This document shows positions 56,901-64,000 of a stretch of DNA of 64,000 nt, piece after piece. Source of the stretch: Ciona intestinalis (lineage: Eukaryota > Chordata > Ascidiacea > Phlebobranchia > Cionidae); NCBI RefSeq assembly GCF_000224145.3, contig NC_020175.2, positions 855,948-919,947 on the forward strand. Reading direction: 5' to 3'. The translations under genes and the position numbers were made by a program. The notes beneath the pieces were generated by a model, which worked only from the letters and a program-made list of their open reading frames with translations, had not been told where the DNA came from and made no database searches. Numbering within the stretch: position 1 is the stretch's first letter; each line of letters starts with the position of its first letter.

Positions 56901-57146
56901 TATTTTTTTTACGAAAACAAACTTATACCGTAGTGAAGTAGTCCCATTCCAAGCTGGTAGTTGTCTTACGTTGTGTTTTGAGTTTGGATAAGAAGGTATT
57001 GGAACTAACTGCTTGTTGCTGCTTTCATCATCTAATGTGGCCAGTGTTGTGGTGATGTCGTTGCCCGCTAAACTAGCGGATCTAGAAGGAGCTAAACCTG
57101 GCAACACTGCAAGTCTATGGCGTCCTGGCAGCTTCGTAAGGCTCAT
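47981..57146 (-). CDS. Large coiled-coil protein (980 residues)
   Basis: Sixteen exons join in phase: 57146-56929, 56063-55967, 55623-55405, 54972-54799, 54392-54253, 53855-53753, 53293-53147, 52881-52724, 52175-52032, 51737-51557, 51228-51130, 50923-50788, 50484-50249, 49952-49735, 49360-49159, 48451-47981. The N-terminal 70 residues are basic and low in helix (LPGRHRLAVLPGLAP). Residues about 75 to 730 are nearly continuous heptad-type coiled coil rich in Glu, Lys, Gln and Arg. Then comes a compact segment LNEWGLYQCARWYDIKMRWL, which looks like the most family-specific block. The tail is disordered, Ser/Pro/Gln-rich and basic. This suggests a ciliary, centrosomal or cytoskeletal scaffold. 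I considered CCDC154-type proteins but cannot confirm from memory. The first exon uses the donor CTACG|GTATAAG; the earlier GTAAGA would break the phase. Confidence 0.82.
48487..48822 (-). mobile_element. Complete composite SINE
   Basis: Read on the minus strand it has three parts. A tRNA-like head: CATATGGCACAGTGGTTAGC, then a B-box-like GCGAGGGTCGATGC. The core: TTGGCAAGACGCTTAACGAC, CAACCCAGTGGTCCC. A tail: CACCTGTGTTATAACGACTG ending CACGCGGGGATAAA followed by (CATT)n-like sequence. About 330 bp. The tail-only and core-only pieces elsewhere in the window are truncated relatives. It lies in the last intron of the coiled-coil gene. The name Cics-1 is plausible but not verified. Confidence 0.65.
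49430..49640 (-). mobile_element. SINE copy, second family
   Basis: GGTTGCTACAACCTACAAGTG, TTAGGTGTCTTGCCTAATAA and, at the right, the complement of a tRNA-like head (ATTGAGCCACTGCGCCATAC). Intronic. Confidence 0.5.
50535..50705 (+). mobile_element. SINE copy, first family
   Basis: TGGCGCTGTATCACTGTGG head, TTCTGGACAAGACACTTAAC core, then CAATTGCTCCAACCGCGTG and GGATTGTTTAAATTATCAG. Intronic. Confidence 0.55.
51827..51968. repeat. Tandem 71-bp duplication
   Basis: Two head-to-tail copies starting CACATGGTG at 51827 and 51898, sharing TACACCTCA(T/C)GCTTACTG and TCGAGTTATAACATG. The unit resembles the SINE tail, so this is local expansion of a SINE relic in an intron. Confidence 0.75.
52302..52458 (-). 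mobile_element. MITE, main family, internally shortened
   Basis: TATAGTAGGGTGGGGGTCAC to CCCATCTCCCCCCAACCTATT. Intronic in the 980-residue coiled-coil gene. Confidence 0.85.
52950..53035 (-). mobile_element. SINE 3'-tail fragment
   Basis: GGAATAAATGAATTTTTTAT, CCTTGCGTGGCAACCACAGT, TCGTTATAAG. Contains an AATAAA on the plus strand. Confidence 0.5.
53323..53514 (+). mobile_element. MITE, main family
   Basis: TCGGGCGGGGGAAGATGG to CATCTGTCCCAACCCTACC; complete core. Intronic. Confidence 0.82.
54000..54210 (-). mobile_element. SINE copy, second family
   Basis: TCATGGGACTTTAGAATTAG, TACTTGGTTGCAGCAATG and GTGTCGTGTCCAAAGACAT, in the same order as 3690-3875. Intronic. Confidence 0.5.
54459..54578 (-). 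mobile_element. MITE, main family, deletion derivative
   Basis: TATAGTAGGGTGGGTGAAGG to GGTGTCCCATTTTACCCCAC; only about 120 bp, with the centre deleted. Intronic. Confidence 0.78.
55659..55855 (-). mobile_element. MITE, main family, near full length
   Basis: TATAGTAGGGTGGGGAAGAT to CGTCTTCCCCCACCGTACTA. Core ATAAAACCGTATCCTCAC. 197 bp, intronic. Confidence 0.9.
56304..56476 (-). mobile_element. MITE, subfamily B
   Basis: ACAGTACGTTGGGGTAAGAA, CCATTTGGTAGTAAACATAA and GTGCTAACGGTATCCATTAC. The right end has decayed. In intron 1 of the 980-residue coiled-coil gene. Confidence 0.65.
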
Positions 57147-57554
57147 TTCTTTTATTATATTACAAAAATAAAGTATTTATTTATAACTACACCTATATAC
57201 GGCTGGCATGAAATTTAAATATATAATGTCTTTATTACGTAACAAATGCCATTTTGTGACGGAATAAAGCTTCCACCATTACGTAACAAAACCTAATTGA
57301 AGACCTGTGTATATATAAATAGCCACTTCACTGACCAGCAAAACTAACATTGACCGAATAATACAGCTAGCCAAAAGCACCAATCGCTGGGTGTCTATAA
57401 AAATGTTATTTATATTTAATTAAAACGCTTTAAGAATAGTTTCTGTACAAATGCTAAACATATAAAGTTAATATAAAACGCGTGTTATTTAAAAAAAATC
57501 ATCAAAACAAATGGCTACACTGACCAAATTAAACATATAGCTGCCTATAGGTAG

Positions 57555-57750
57555 TATAGTAGGGTGGGGGAAGATGGGACACCTTTTCATTCTTCTGTCT
57601 CGTCCCAATTGGTAGTTAAAAAATAACATTCCAAGAATTATAAAAATCGTATCCTCGCGACTTCCGTAGACCGTTGTGTGTTTTAAACACGGTCAGGATA
57701 TTTGGATATTATATGCTGAAGGTGTCCCGTCTTCCCCACGCTACTGTATA
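57555..57750 (-). mobile_element. MITE, main family, near full length
   Basis: TATAGTAGGGTGGGGGAAGA to CCGTCTTCCCCACGCTACTG. Core TCGTCCCAATTGGTAG. 196 bp. Confidence 0.9.
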
Positions 57751-58574
57751 TTTAAGTTTAAGAGTAAATATAAAACGCACGTCTCATTTTTTACAAACAA
57801 ATTTTGGCTGCTCAACTTAAATATTAATAACCGTTGCTGATAGTTCGTTATTTTAGCCTTATTATAATTGAATCTAATACTTTCTTTAATTGTGGTTGCT
57901 TCGTTTTTAGCAGAAGTACCGTTCAAGCACTTGCGTGGCATACTTATAATCAATAGCACTTAACTTTAGCACATACTACTGGCCATACAGACACTTTATT
58001 GACAAAGTTTTTAATTTAAAATGTCAATAACTAAATAATAATAGCACACACATACAAAATAAACACATTTTTAATATATTTTTTTTGTCTGTTACTGTGT
58101 AGGCTATCTGCATACAAAATAAACCTAAATACTGTATATGGATTTCACTAAAATTCTAACTTTTCTACTCTCGCTGTTATAAATTTCGCTTCATTTTTAA
58201 AGAACATTGTTATTTTATGTAAAATTGTAAATATTATCATTTTGTCGGTAAGTAATATGCACGTTGCCTCAGTACGCTTTAATACAACATAACGTATTCC
58301 ATAACCTTGAAAACATCCTGGATTTAAACCAAATAGCTTAGGCTATAAAACCATATTGCTGTAATGAATAATTTACCAACCGCGCTGCGACTTGTAAAAC
58401 GTCTTTGTCTTGCCTGGTAACTCATAACAGTGATTGAATTGTAACACAACACTCCTGTGTTGGTAGGCTTGTACCAGGCAGTGTCTTCTTACATTTGTTA
58501 CACTTCGTTGGTGTTGTGTACTGTGCGCTAAAGCGCCCACTGACGGATGTAAATTTATTTATTATTCTTAGATA

Positions 58575-58685
58575 TACAGTAGGGTGGGGTATACGATGAA
58601 ACATGTTATATAGCCGTAACCCAACGACTTTAAAACTACGTTGTTAATTGTTCAAAACACGACCAGAAAATACGAGGTGCTGTGT
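58575..58685 (-). mobile_element. MITE fragment, subfamily B-like
   Basis: TACAGTAGGGTGGGGTATAC at one end, ACGTTGTTAATTGTTCAAAA inside, then lost. Confidence 0.6.
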
Positions 58686-59384
58686 TTGTAAAAAAATAAC
58701 AACTAAAAACAAACGATAGAATGTAAGACACATTGAAGAAATATTACAGACTTTCTCAGTTAGAAGCGTTCGTTTTTTTCATTCCCAATGTGTTATAGGT
58801 ATTTATCTTGCTTTCAAACAAATTTGAAACGATTTAATCGTCTGTGAATAAAACACAATCTACCGTTAACTAAACACGCACGCAACATACTGCGCACAGA
58901 TCCCAAGAACCACAGGCATGCAGATTTCGCTTTAATATTCCATTACAAACGTAAATTAATCATGAACTTCTTCAATGTGCGGATCGGATACTTATAGTTC
59001 AAACTTGCATGGGAATAGTAGACTAACTAACGAAGTAAATTACTATACAGTATCCGAACCAGTCACAAGTTCCCCGAGATACAATGTAAATATAGGTACA
59101 GCCGGCGGAATGGCAACGTATAGTTAAATACAACATAGGCAAACAATATTGCGATATTGCCAAGTGCGTGAATTTAAATATTTAACACACAATTGTTTGA
59201 ATAAAGGTTTACGATAACAGAGGTTTACATAATATGGTTTGCTTTATAATTGGGAAAATCATTTGTGATAAAATCGCATTCGGTAAGAGCAGTACAGGCA
59301 TATATGTTTAAGATTAATAAAGGACCGTATAGAGTTACAGTGAAAGTATATGCAACAGCTCTGGTACGATGTGTGGTCTGTTAT

Positions 59385-59559
59385 ATAGTAGGTTGGGGTA
59401 GGATTGTTTATGTTTCTACTTTTATCGACTATTTGGTAGTAAACGAAGAATATTTACAGAATTATATAAACGTATTGCCACGAATGAGTTTTGTTAGTGT
59501 TAAAAACGCAATTGGAAAATATAGGATACTAAGTTAACGGTAACCATTTTACCCTACAG
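59385..59559 (-). mobile_element. MITE, subfamily B, best copy
   Basis: TATAGTAGGTTGGGGTAGGA to GGTAACCATTTTACCCTACA. Keeps CTATTTGGTAGTAAACGAAG from the shared core. Good reference for the variant termini. Confidence 0.75.
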
Positions 59560-59934
59560 CGCAATATATTCAAATGTTGAGGCTCAATATTTTACACTAA
59601 GCATATACGGTTAATAAAGGTAAATAAATGAATTGACGAAGTACACCTTTTCTTTACAAAGCCGCCCATAATGGGTTGTGGGTATGTCACGTATGAGGTG
59701 TAATTAATAACAGTCGTTAACGGTAAGGGTTCAAGTGCTACAGACGTGAGTATGCGATTGCTGAAGTAAACGGAGTTCTACTTTAAACTTTCTGTCAGCG
59801 TTCGAAACGTCTTCGGACAAAAGAAAACGAACAATACGCGAAACGAAATCCTTTCGAAAGAAAAACACTGGAGTGTTATTGTTACGAAATATTTCACAGC
59901 GCAGATACAATTGAGGTTACAACGCGAATAAAGT

Positions 59935-59936
<2 letters not shown>

Positions 59937-59968
<32 letters not shown>
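59937..59968. repeat. (TA)16 microsatellite
   Basis: Thirty-two bases of uninterrupted TA about 60 bases before the start of the next gene. Likely length-polymorphic. Confidence 0.98.
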
Positions 59969-59970
<2 letters not shown>

Positions 59971-60029
59971 GAACTTGAAAGTATTTGTTTATTCAATTTG
60001 CCCTATCTAGAGATTAGCGTCATAAGAAA

Positions 60030-62304
60030 ATGAGCAAATCTCGTGAGAGTGCCAGAAAGTCCAACGAAGACAACAGTTTTCTGCTTAAGGGAAAAGTAAA
60101 AGATTTAGAAGCCGAAGTTACGAAACTTAAACAGGTAAAGTTAATATTGGACTTTTCATAATTGTGGTTTTAAGGAGTTTTAAATGGGCTATGTGTATTT
60201 ATATAGTATAGGGTTGGGGAAGACGGGACAGCTTTAATACCTATATTGTCCAAATATCCAGATTATACTTTTAACAATTCGCAACGGTCTGTATAGGCCA
60301 TGGAGATACGATTTTACAATTTTTCGATTGTTTTTTCTTTACTACCTAAAGGGACGAGAAAACAGAATGAAAGGTGTCCCATCTCCTCCCACCCTACTAT
60401 ACAAGTGTATCGACTACTATAGTTACAACGTAGAGAAGTGTCAAGAATTCGAAAGTTCGCCTGACATGCTATTTACATTTACAGCTGTTATCTTATCTCT
60501 TACAAGTGTCATTTGCAATTTGCTTCCAAAGTGGTTCTAATCTCGGTTTCGCACTATAGTTGCTAGAACTATATGGTCTTATTAGTTTCTTTTATAGCAC
60601 ATAATATTCAAATAGCGCGATCGTGTTTAAAACATTTTACAACGGTCTATGGGAATTGCGAGGATACGGTTTTATAATTCTTCGAATGTTCTTCGTTTAC
60701 TACCAAATGGGACGAGAAAATATATTAAAAACTTGTCCCATTTTACCCCACCCCACTACATGGTACTTTAGTGGGTGTGTATACCTAACCAGTGTGACGG
60801 CGCAGAATACATGTAAAACAAAACCTAACTAGACAGACTTATTAAACAGTATCGACGAACTACTAATTTAAAACTTGAACGTATCGCCTACTAATTACCT
60901 TTGAACGCAAGACATTATAGACCGTTTGTTCCTTTCAGAGACTTGAGGATCTCAGGAAAGCTAAAAACAGCACAATTGTTAAACGGGAACGGGAAGTTGT
61001 GCAAGTGGAGCAACCTAACCTTGGTAGATCTGCTGGCGTAGAAACTTATAAATATAAAGAACTTGAACGAAAACTTGCGGAATCTGAACTGAGGAATAAA
61101 AACTCCGTGCGTGAATGCCAGGAGCTACAAGATCGGGTTAAAGCAATTGAAGAAGAAAATGTTAAGCTGGCTAAAGACCGGGATATGTGGAAGTCGAAAT
61201 TCGAGCAGGGGGAGAGAGATTTTGGGTTGGTGAGAGAAACACACGCAGCTGAAATGGAGAGGATTAAAGCGGAATGTCGAGAAAAAAGCGCGGCTGCTGA
61301 TGACGCGAATACGGAGTTGGAAAGATTGAGAGAAAGATTGGAGATGAAGGCGATGCAAGAAGAAAATAAACACAAAGAAAATCAGTAAGTGATGACTTGA
61401 TTGTTGGTGGCAGCAATCTGGTAGTGCAAAAAGTTTTGTAAAATGTTTGCACAACATTGTTTTAACTCATCCTTTCGACCACAATAACGAGGATCATAAC
61501 CGTTAATAGAACTTTGTTGTTAGAAGCCACTATGTAATATATACTGTGTAGTTTTCCTTCATTGCACAAACGAATTGATACCTGCATAGTTTAACACTAA
61601 AAGTGTAGCGACTAACCGTGCTGCTCTAGATCATATTGTAGGGTGGGGGAAGATGGGACACATTTCACTCTATTGTCACATTTAGTAGTAAAAAAGAACA
61701 TTCAAAGAATTATAAACTCCCATTGACCGTTATTTGTTTAAACTATGATCAGAATACTTGGATATTATGTGTTAAAGGTGTCCCATCTTACCCCACCCTA
61801 ATATATATTGACATCTGTTGTTACAGCGACAGGGAGGGATTTATAAACGGCCTAATGAGCGAAAACGCTGATTTGAGAACAAAAATTGAATCCTTATACA
61901 ACGAACTCAGCGTGAAGGAAGCGAAATGGTTGGAAGCCTCAGATCGAATGAATCAAGACGTAAGATCGCTCTTACAAAGTTATACGTGGTAACTCGTAAC
62001 CGCGCACGCGGTGTATGAAACAGAACACCAGTGTTATAAAGACTATCGTTGGTAATATTACAACTGGAATGTCACTTTATCTAACTATAACAGTATAATT
62101 GAGCTACTATAACGATATTCTGGCTAAAATCAAGGTTTGACTTTATACTTCCAGTTGCGAGAAAAGTGGGACACCAAGTATGCTGCATGGATGACGGAGA
62201 CCGAGAGACGAATTATTGAATTAAAAGAAGCGAATTTACTGTTAAAAAGTGCATTGTCTAAGGGGGGACCTAAACCTACAGAGGGGAATGAGGCGCTGGA
62301 CTGA
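60030..62304 (+). CDS. Coiled-coil protein of 277 residues
   Basis: Four exons in phase: 60030-60134, 60939-61384, 61827-61959, 62155-62304. The start MSKSRESARKSNEDNSFLLK lies 19 bases behind a CTATCTAG acceptor, compatible with a trans-spliced leader. Apart from a short linker near residue 60 (QPNLGRSAGVETYKYKELE) the whole protein is predicted coiled coil, rich in Glu, Lys and Arg. Toward the C-terminus, LREKWDTKYAAWMTETERRI with conserved-looking Trp residues stands out, then an unstructured KGGPKPTEGNEALD end. No family recognised. It faces another coiled-coil gene head-to-head, so joint expression, for example in ciliated cells, is conceivable but unproven. Two of its three introns carry MITEs. 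Confidence 0.8.
60202..60402 (+). mobile_element. MITE, main family, near full length
   Basis: TATAGTATAGGGTTGGGGAA to CATCTCCTCCCACCCTACTA; in intron 1 of the 277-residue coiled-coil gene. Confidence 0.88.
60596..60761 (+). mobile_element. MITE, main family, left end missing
   Basis: Starts at AGCACATAATATTCAAATAG and runs through GAGGATACGGTTTTATAATT to CATTTTACCCCACCCCACTA. Second copy in the same intron. Confidence 0.8.
61634..61804 (-). mobile_element. MITE, main family
   Basis: TATTGTAGGGTGGGGGAAGA to CCCATCTTACCCCACCCTAA with a shortened centre. It ends about 20 bases before exon 3, so it supplies part of the polypyrimidine/acceptor neighbourhood. Confidence 0.85.
61980..62055 (+). 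mobile_element. SINE 3'-tail fragment
   Basis: TACGTGGTAACTCGTAACCG, GAACACCAGTGTTATAAAGA; sense direction of the SINE tail. Intronic. Confidence 0.5.
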
Positions 62305-62315
62305 TAGGGAATTTG

Positions 62316-62530
62316 AATAAATGAAATTTTAAAGTGCAACTACAGTCGTTATATCACGGGTTTTCTTTTCCATACACATCGCGTCAGCTTACGAGTTACC
62401 AACTTACCATTAGGGGTAAATATGTATTGAATTTTTACATTTTTTTGTAAGGTTAGAGTAACAATTTAGACAACCCATAAGGAACCACTGGGTTGCAGTT
62501 AAATGTCTTGCTTAATATCTTTCAAAACAC
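62316..62530 (-). mobile_element. SINE tail and core providing AATAAA behind the 277-residue gene
   Basis: Begins AATAAATGAAATTTTAAAG 12 bases past the stop codon, then ACAGTCGTTATATCACGGG, GCTTACGAGTTACC and ACAACCCATAAGGAACCACTG. The AATAAA at 62316-62321 is the first poly(A) signal after the stop and lies within the SINE-derived sequence. Confidence 0.55.
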
Positions 62531-63250
62531 GTACAAACATATAATGGATCGATCTATATTTTCCTTTGGGCACACATGAAATAAATTGAAAGCGCCAGAA
62601 TCAACAAAAATACAAAAAAGTTCGAATCTGGACGGTCACAGCTAAAGAACTCAAGTAAAAAACGTGCTATAGCTCTATGTTTAAGTAATCGTACTTAGTT
62701 ACAAGGGCTCTACTAAGTATCACAGTAGGTAAAGCCTTCAGAGCATATTTACACATGGTATGTACATATAGTTTGTGTATACTGGTACAAGGAAGATTAT
62801 ACCTTAGAGCTAATTGTAAAAAAACCTACAAACACTGCTGTTACAGCCATAGGTATCTCTGATAAGCATGGCACCAGTACACCACATATTTTAAAAGTTC
62901 TTTTTTCAAAAATATTGGCAAAAGAACTAGTTTGTACACATTTACATATAAAAACTTCTACAAAATTTGAGCAGTAACATTGTACGTCCTATTCATCTAT
63001 TTACAAATTTACACAATCGTCTTTAAAGACGGCTACAACAAAATGGAACAATTACAAAGATTGTCATTCACATAATATATAGGCAAAGCTAGCAATGTTT
63101 AAGATAGAACAAGTTTTAAAGGCAGCAATGCATGCTGAATAAGATATCTGCCAAATTCACTGCACATTTGAACTGTAGTGTCTGCTAGACCAGGTAGTTA
63201 TATGCTACCAATAACTACTTGAAGAAAAGGTGTTGATTTGAAGTTGTGTG
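62531..63250. other. Spacer, nothing recognised
   Basis: AT-rich sequence between two convergent genes. No ORF or repeat of note beyond weak SINE-like remnants. Confidence 0.5.
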
Positions 63251-63891
63251 TCACACTGGGTACCTGTATGATGACGAACCCTGTCCTAGTTTATGTTGAA
63301 GGTTTTCCAACTTACGAATATATTCGTTCAATGAAGGATCGGAGTCTGCTTGGTCTGAACTGGAAGTTAAAGTTGGGGATAAATATGGGGATTGGGGGAA
63401 TATTATTTTGGGTGTATGTGTCTATAGGCAAGACACTAAACAGGAAATGCTATATAACCAAGCGGTCACCAATGGGTTGTCTGAATTGTCAGCCATACTT
63501 TCCCCTCAAGAAAATATATTTATCGTATTTATACATCTAAACTAAATTAAAATAAGTCGAATATGAAATACATAAAATATTTACCGATCTAGTGAAGCAT
63601 AAGCAGCTGCAGCAGCTGGGGACAATCTTCTGGAGTTAGCAGCACTTACTCCTAAGTCACGCTCGTAACTTGATCTATAACCTGTCTGTCTGGTGGCTGA
63701 GTAGGGTGAGGTGGGGGTTACCCTGCGCCCCATGTAGGGTGACACGTCATGAGAGGGGGCTTCGTAGCGTGAGGTGGGGGTTCGGTCATGTGATCGGGTG
63801 TTCTGTGATTCGATTGGTCGAGGAGAGGGAGTACGAGAGGTGTAGGGTGATGTGGGTTGATCCGACCTTCGTGATTGGTGGGGAGTAACAC
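63251..63891 (-). CDS. 3' exons of a Ser/Pro/Arg-rich protein (partial)
   Basis: Two exons read leftward: 63891-63585 (phase 1 in, phase 2 out) and 63359-63251 with the stop. The first encodes low-complexity repeats of the type TPTSPY / TPTSRYEAPS / PTSPYTSRTPSP, then RRLSPAAAAAYASLDR. The second continues SDQADSDPSLNEYIRKLENL with a short helical end QHKLGQGSSSYRYPV. A GTACCC donor-like site overlaps the last codons, so a further exon cannot be excluded. The 5' part lies beyond the window. The composition suggests a cytoskeleton-associated, phosphorylated tail. No family recognised. Confidence 0.62.
63395..63505 (+). mobile_element. SINE core fragment
   Basis: GTCTATAGGCAAGACACTAA, CACCAATGGGTTGTCTGAAT, TTGTCAGCCATA. 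Lies in the intron between the two exons of the preceding entry. Confidence 0.5.
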
Positions 63892-64000
63892 CTGGAGGGG
63901 GGTAGAAGTTGACATTAACTAATTTTAATTATGACAAATGCTGTTTTGTAAAGCATTGAGGATTCATATTAAGTTGCAATCCATGTTTACTATGTATATA

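Larger units (their letters stand above)
57147..60010. other. Head-to-head spacer between two coiled-coil genes
   Basis: 2.9 kb between divergent starts. It holds three MITEs (57555-57750, 58575-58685, 59385-59559) and a TA microsatellite (59937-59968). No ORF with a recognisable domain. Promoters for both genes must lie here or within the first introns. Confidence 0.6.

Noticed and set aside
47981-57146. Naming the 980-residue gene CCDC154
   Set aside because: The similarity is an impression from overall layout and the conserved Trp segment; no alignment could be run.

Overview
The window looks like genomic DNA of a solitary ascidian of the genus Ciona (C. intestinalis/robusta most likely; C. 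savignyi not excluded). Reasons: an AT-rich eukaryotic genome with short introns, a single Pax3/7 gene, dense copies of a short TA-flanked MITE and a tRNA-headed composite SINE of the kind known from Ciona, very short 5' leaders behind splice acceptors (as in spliced-leader genes), and tight same-strand gene packing. Exon models were built by hand from splice sites, reading phase and family knowledge. All five complete multi-exon models close in frame.

Layout: 0.7-1.9 kb (+) single-exon type I membrane protein with thrombospondin-type-1-like segments and a tyrosine-motif tail; 1.93-3.26 kb a sequence present twice around a 50-N assembly gap, very probably two unmerged haplotypes; 3.0-7.5 kb (-) NDUFS2 (complex I 49 kDa subunit), 13 exons; 7.7-9.2 kb (-) LAS1L (pre-rRNA processing), only 159 bp upstream of NDUFS2 on the same strand and probably its operon partner; 9.2-14.2 kb spacer; 14.2-37.5 kb (+) Pax3/7, ten coding exons over 23 kb with an 11.7-kb first intron; 38.6-47.1 kb (-) a 17-exon receptor with about 28 leucine-rich repeats, an FN3-like region, one membrane span and a cytoplasmic tail; 48.0-57.1 kb (-) a 16-exon, 980-residue coiled-coil protein; 60.0-62.3 kb (+) a 4-exon, 277-residue coiled-coil protein, head-to-head with the previous one; 63.25-63.9 kb (-) the 3' exons of a Ser/Pro/Arg-rich protein leaving the window.

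Repeats split the window in two. The Pax3/7 locus between 17.5 and 37 kb holds almost no mobile elements but many CpG-rich unique stretches, as expected of a developmental gene with distributed regulation. From 41 to 62 kb MITEs and SINE pieces sit in most introns and spacers. No retroviral or LTR element, reverse-transcriptase ORF, CRISPR array or rRNA gene was seen.

The strongest leads are the LAS1L-NDUFS2 operon, a 20-codon open extension behind the Pax3/7 TGA, a MITE nested in another MITE with a clean 3-bp target duplication, the ITAM-like tail of the first gene, the hidden tail exon of the LRR receptor, and SINE ends that bring AATAAA signals.
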